A DNA stretch of 8,973 bases, from contig JAQWSA010000143.1 of NCBI GenBank assembly GCA_029243445.1, positions 1 through 8,973 on the forward strand. The letters run 5' to 3'. The notes under the pieces were generated by a model. It was not told the origin of the DNA. It worked only from the letters and a program-made list of their open reading frames with translations, and searched no databases. This DNA is from Alphaproteobacteria bacterium. Lineage in GTDB: Bacteria > Pseudomonadota > Alphaproteobacteria > UBA6615. The translations under genes and the position numbers were made by a program. Below, in pieces: positions 7,273-8,973 of the stretch; within the stretch, counting starts at the first letter, position 1, and every line of letters starts with the position of its first letter.

Positions 7273-7286
7273 TTGCATTAGCAAAG
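7273..7286. promoter_or_regulatory. Inverted repeat TTGC-ATTA-GCAA, second copy of the 2376-2391 motif
   Basis: The sequence TTGCATTAGCAAAG in the 201-bp spacer before the M24 gene matches TTGCATTATAGCAAAG at 2376-2391 except for loss of two spacer bases. Both are inverted repeats in intergenic DNA upstream of genes, which suggests a shared operator. The differing spacer length argues for caution. Confidence 0.3.
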
Positions 7287-7397
7287 CGGATATGATTTGT
7301 CTTATTCTAACTTAAATATAAGGTAGTAGGTTTTTCTTTTTATGTTTGGTTTTTAGCCATAGATATTTTATGAAGTGATTATATAAATTAAGAACGC

Positions 7398-7403
7398 AGG
7401 AGG
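7398..7403 (+). promoter_or_regulatory. Strong Shine-Dalgarno AGGAGG for the M24 gene
   Basis: A full consensus AGGAGG lies 6 nt before the ATG at 7410, the strongest ribosome site in the window. It fixes the M24 start and suggests high translation. Confidence 0.85.
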
Positions 7404-7409
7404 ATTTCA

Positions 7410-8669
7410 ATGCGATACGGCAGTGCAAATTTTGGCATAACGGGTGTCGACTGGCAACAAAGAGTTAATTTTGAACGGATGCGTACGTATCGTCTCGAAC
7501 GTGCGCGTGAAATGATGAAAAAAGCAGGCCTAGGCGCTATGCTTTGTTTGTACGACGAGAATGTTCGTTATATCACAGGAACTTTAACTCCTGGATGGAA
7601 TCGTCTAAAACCTGGTCTTAGATACGCATTATTATGTGGAGATGGGCAGCCAGTATTATTTGAACAGGGTGATATTGGAGCACAAGTCGAAAGGCATGCT
7701 CCCTGGATACCGCCGGAGAATATACGTTATTCTTATGCCTGGATTAAGGGAGCGGCAGGCCCAGCATCCACGCAACAGGTAACCAAGTTCACTAAAGCAA
7801 TTCTAGAAGAGATGGAACGTCATGGAGTTGCAGGGGAAAAACTAGGCGTCGATTTTATTGATCTTAATATGATTAACCATTTTAACGAAATGGACATTGA
7901 GTGGGTTGATGGAATGTCACCGATGATGGACGCAAGGGCTGTAAAGAATGTTGATGAGCAGGAATGTTCTAGGATTGTAGGAGCTATAGGTGATGCTGCA
8001 CATTGGGAGTGCATGAAGTTTCTAAAACCGGGCATTACTGAGAATCAGGTTACAGCTCATATAATGAAATTTCTTTATGATATACCGGGCATGGAAGATG
8101 TTGAAGACGTTATCGTTTCTTCGGGTCCTAATACTTGGCCTAACTGGCGTAATTTTGGTGACCGGATAATTCAGCCTGGTGATATTGTTTTTATGGATTT
8201 AGCTGCCCTTACGTGGAATGGCTATAAGTCTTGCTATTACAGAACTTACTGTGTTGGTCGTGAGCCTACACAAGAGATGAAAGATGTATATGAACAAGCA
8301 CTTGGTTGGTTATATGATTCTATAGGAGCAGTAAAAGCGGGAACTACAACCCGTGAAATAGCCCTTAAATGGCCATCTGCAAAAGAGACTTGGGGCTATG
8401 AAGAGGAAGATCAAGCTGCAGCCAATCTGTGGGGACATGGGCTTGGTCTAGCTCAGTATGATCCACCAGTTATATCTCGAATTTGGTCTCTTGATCATCC
8501 TATAGAGATTAAACCAGGGATGGTTTTTGCCTTAGAAACTCAGCACGGTATTCCTTTTAAGTTTGGAGTTCGTATTGAGGAGATGTTGATTGTACATGAG
8601 GACGATACTGAAATTATAACCAACTTCCCGGTTAATCAAATTACGGTTGTTGATCCTATGCCTCATTAG
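7410..8669 (+). CDS. M24-family pita-bread protein, DddP-like, with altered metal site
   Basis: A 419-residue protein with the M24 (Xaa-Pro peptidase/creatinase) layout: an N-terminal domain to about 175 and a C-terminal pita-bread domain. M24 metal ligands are normally Asp, Asp, His, Glu, Glu. Here the first Asp (D263 in FMDLAAL), His343 (WGHGLGL), Glu376 (ALETQHG) and Glu390 (VRIEEM) are present. The second Asp, expected in GY-x-S-D-x-x-RT, is Cys275 in GYKSCYYRT. The N-terminal RMRTYRLERAREMM and ENVRYITG, and the 12-residue spacing between the first two ligand positions, recall the DMSP lyase DddP. The third DddP aspartate position, two after the first, is Ala265. It is probably not an ordinary peptidase; a lyase or hydrolase of a small molecule is possible. 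It follows the Gfo/Idh gene and is closed by a terminator. Family is sure, function unknown. Confidence 0.9.
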   Translation: MRYGSANFGITGVDWQQRVNFERMRTYRLERAREMMKKAGLGAMLCLYDENVRYITGTLTPGWNRLKPGLRYALLCGDGQPVLFEQGDIGAQVERHAPWIPPENIRYSYAWIKGAAGPASTQQVTKFTKAILEEMERHGVAGEKLGVDFIDLNMINHFNEMDIEWVDGMSPMMDARAVKNVDEQECSRIVGAIGDAAHWECMKFLKPGITENQVTAHIMKFLYDIPGMEDVEDVIVSSGPNTWPNWRNFGDRIIQPGDIVFMDLAALTWNGYKSCYYRTYCVGREPTQEMKDVYEQALGWLYDSIGAVKAGTTTREIALKWPSAKETWGYEEEDQAAANLWGHGLGLAQYDPPVISRIWSLDHPIEIKPGMVFALETQHGIPFKFGVRIEEMLIVHEDDTEIITNFPVNQITVVDPMPH

Positions 8670-8702
8670 TTGAAGGTGTGCAGAAAATAATGAAAAATAA
8701 TA

Positions 8703-8730
8703 ACGGTCGGGTAATTCTTTGCCCGGCCGT
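8703..8730 (+). terminator. Intrinsic terminator after the M24 gene
   Basis: A 9-bp GC-rich stem pairs ACGGTCGGG (8703-8711) with CCCGGCCGT (8722-8730), with one G-T wobble and a 10-nt loop. An A-rich tract precedes it and a moderately T-rich tail (CTTGTCGTTT) follows. It lies 33 bp after the stop codon at 8669 and separates the M24 gene from the next one. Confidence 0.82.
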
Positions 8731-8760
8731 CTTGTCGTTTATATAGGTATATTTAAAACA

Positions 8761-8973
8761 ATGAATAAGTTTGTTGTAAACCTCTCAGACACCGAAGCTG
8801 CAGATGCTCTTCGCTTTGGTCCTAAAACCGCAAATCAAGCCATACTTGCTCATGGTGGTTTACCAACTCCAGGCGGTTTTTGCTTGGGTGCTGATGCTTA
8901 TAATCACCAGCTAGATTCATTGGGTCTAACAGAGGCGGCTGAAAGAGCTATGAGTTTGCCATTTTTGGAATCT
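8761..8973 (+). CDS. PEP synthase / pyruvate phosphate dikinase-like protein (3' end missing)
   Basis: The frame stays open from ATG 8761 to the window end, giving the first 71 residues. The segment FGPKTANQAILAHGGLPTPGGFCLGADAY (about 19-47) matches the start of the PEP/pyruvate-binding ATP-grasp domain, where families of this type read GGKxANLxxLxxxGxPVPPGFxxxxxAY. Full-length relatives are PEP synthase, pyruvate phosphate dikinase and rifampicin phosphotransferase, which transfer phosphate between ATP, a swivelling His domain and an acceptor. The domains that would separate these are outside the window. The usual first Gly-Gly-Lys reads FGPK, a small deviation. The ribosome site is weak (AGG at 8745-8747, 13 nt away). 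It lies beyond a terminator, so it is probably a separate transcription unit. Confidence 0.72.
   Translation, partial: MNKFVVNLSDTEAADALRFGPKTANQAILAHGGLPTPGGFCLGADAYNHQLDSLGLTEAAERAMSLPFLES

Noticed and set aside
7410..8669. Calling the M24 protein a DMSP lyase (DddP)
   Set aside because: The overall pattern is similar, but two of the aspartates at the DddP metal site are Cys and Ala here, so the activity cannot be assumed.
8719..8747. TTGCCC-17-TATAGG as a promoter for the PEP-synthase-like gene
   Set aside because: Weak matches that overlap the terminator stem; not better than chance.

Overview
The window is AT-rich DNA (by eye roughly 40% G+C) with tightly packed bacterial genes and no RNA genes, insertion sequences or CRISPR arrays that I can see. 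Most genes belong to acyl-CoA and fatty-acid catabolism. The protein families and low G+C suggest a proteobacterium, perhaps a low-GC marine alphaproteobacterium. This is an inference from protein flavour; no marker gene is present.

Left part (1-5544), an acyl-CoA degradation cluster. It opens with the C-terminal two thirds of an ACAD10/11-type acyl-CoA dehydrogenase (+). Three bases after its stop comes the end of a convergent gene for an APH-fold kinase of the kind fused to the dehydrogenase in animal ACAD10/ACAD11. The kinase follows a MaoC-like dehydratase in a two-gene minus-strand operon. Across a 116-bp divergent promoter region, a plus-strand operon encodes a bifunctional enoyl-CoA hydratase/3-hydroxyacyl-CoA dehydrogenase with all expected catalytic residues, then an MDR-family quinone oxidoreductase. 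Together these could phosphorylate a 4-hydroxyacyl-CoA, eliminate the phosphate to give an enoyl-CoA, and carry the product through hydration and oxidation.

Middle part (5618-6206). A convergent hot-dog thioesterase of the PaaI type is followed by a very AT-rich divergent intergenic region with three copies of a 9-bp motif.

Right part (6207-8973). A Gfo/Idh/MocA oxidoreductase is followed by an M24 'pita-bread' protein that resembles DMSP lyase DddP but has Cys in place of the second metal-binding Asp. A clear intrinsic terminator follows, then the first 71 codons of a PEP-synthase/PPDK-like protein.

Points most worth a second look: the split ACAD10/11 kinase-dehydrogenase pair, the altered M24 metal site, and a near-identical inverted repeat (TTGCATTA..GCAAAG) in two separate intergenic regions, one copy wrapped around a perfect -10 box.
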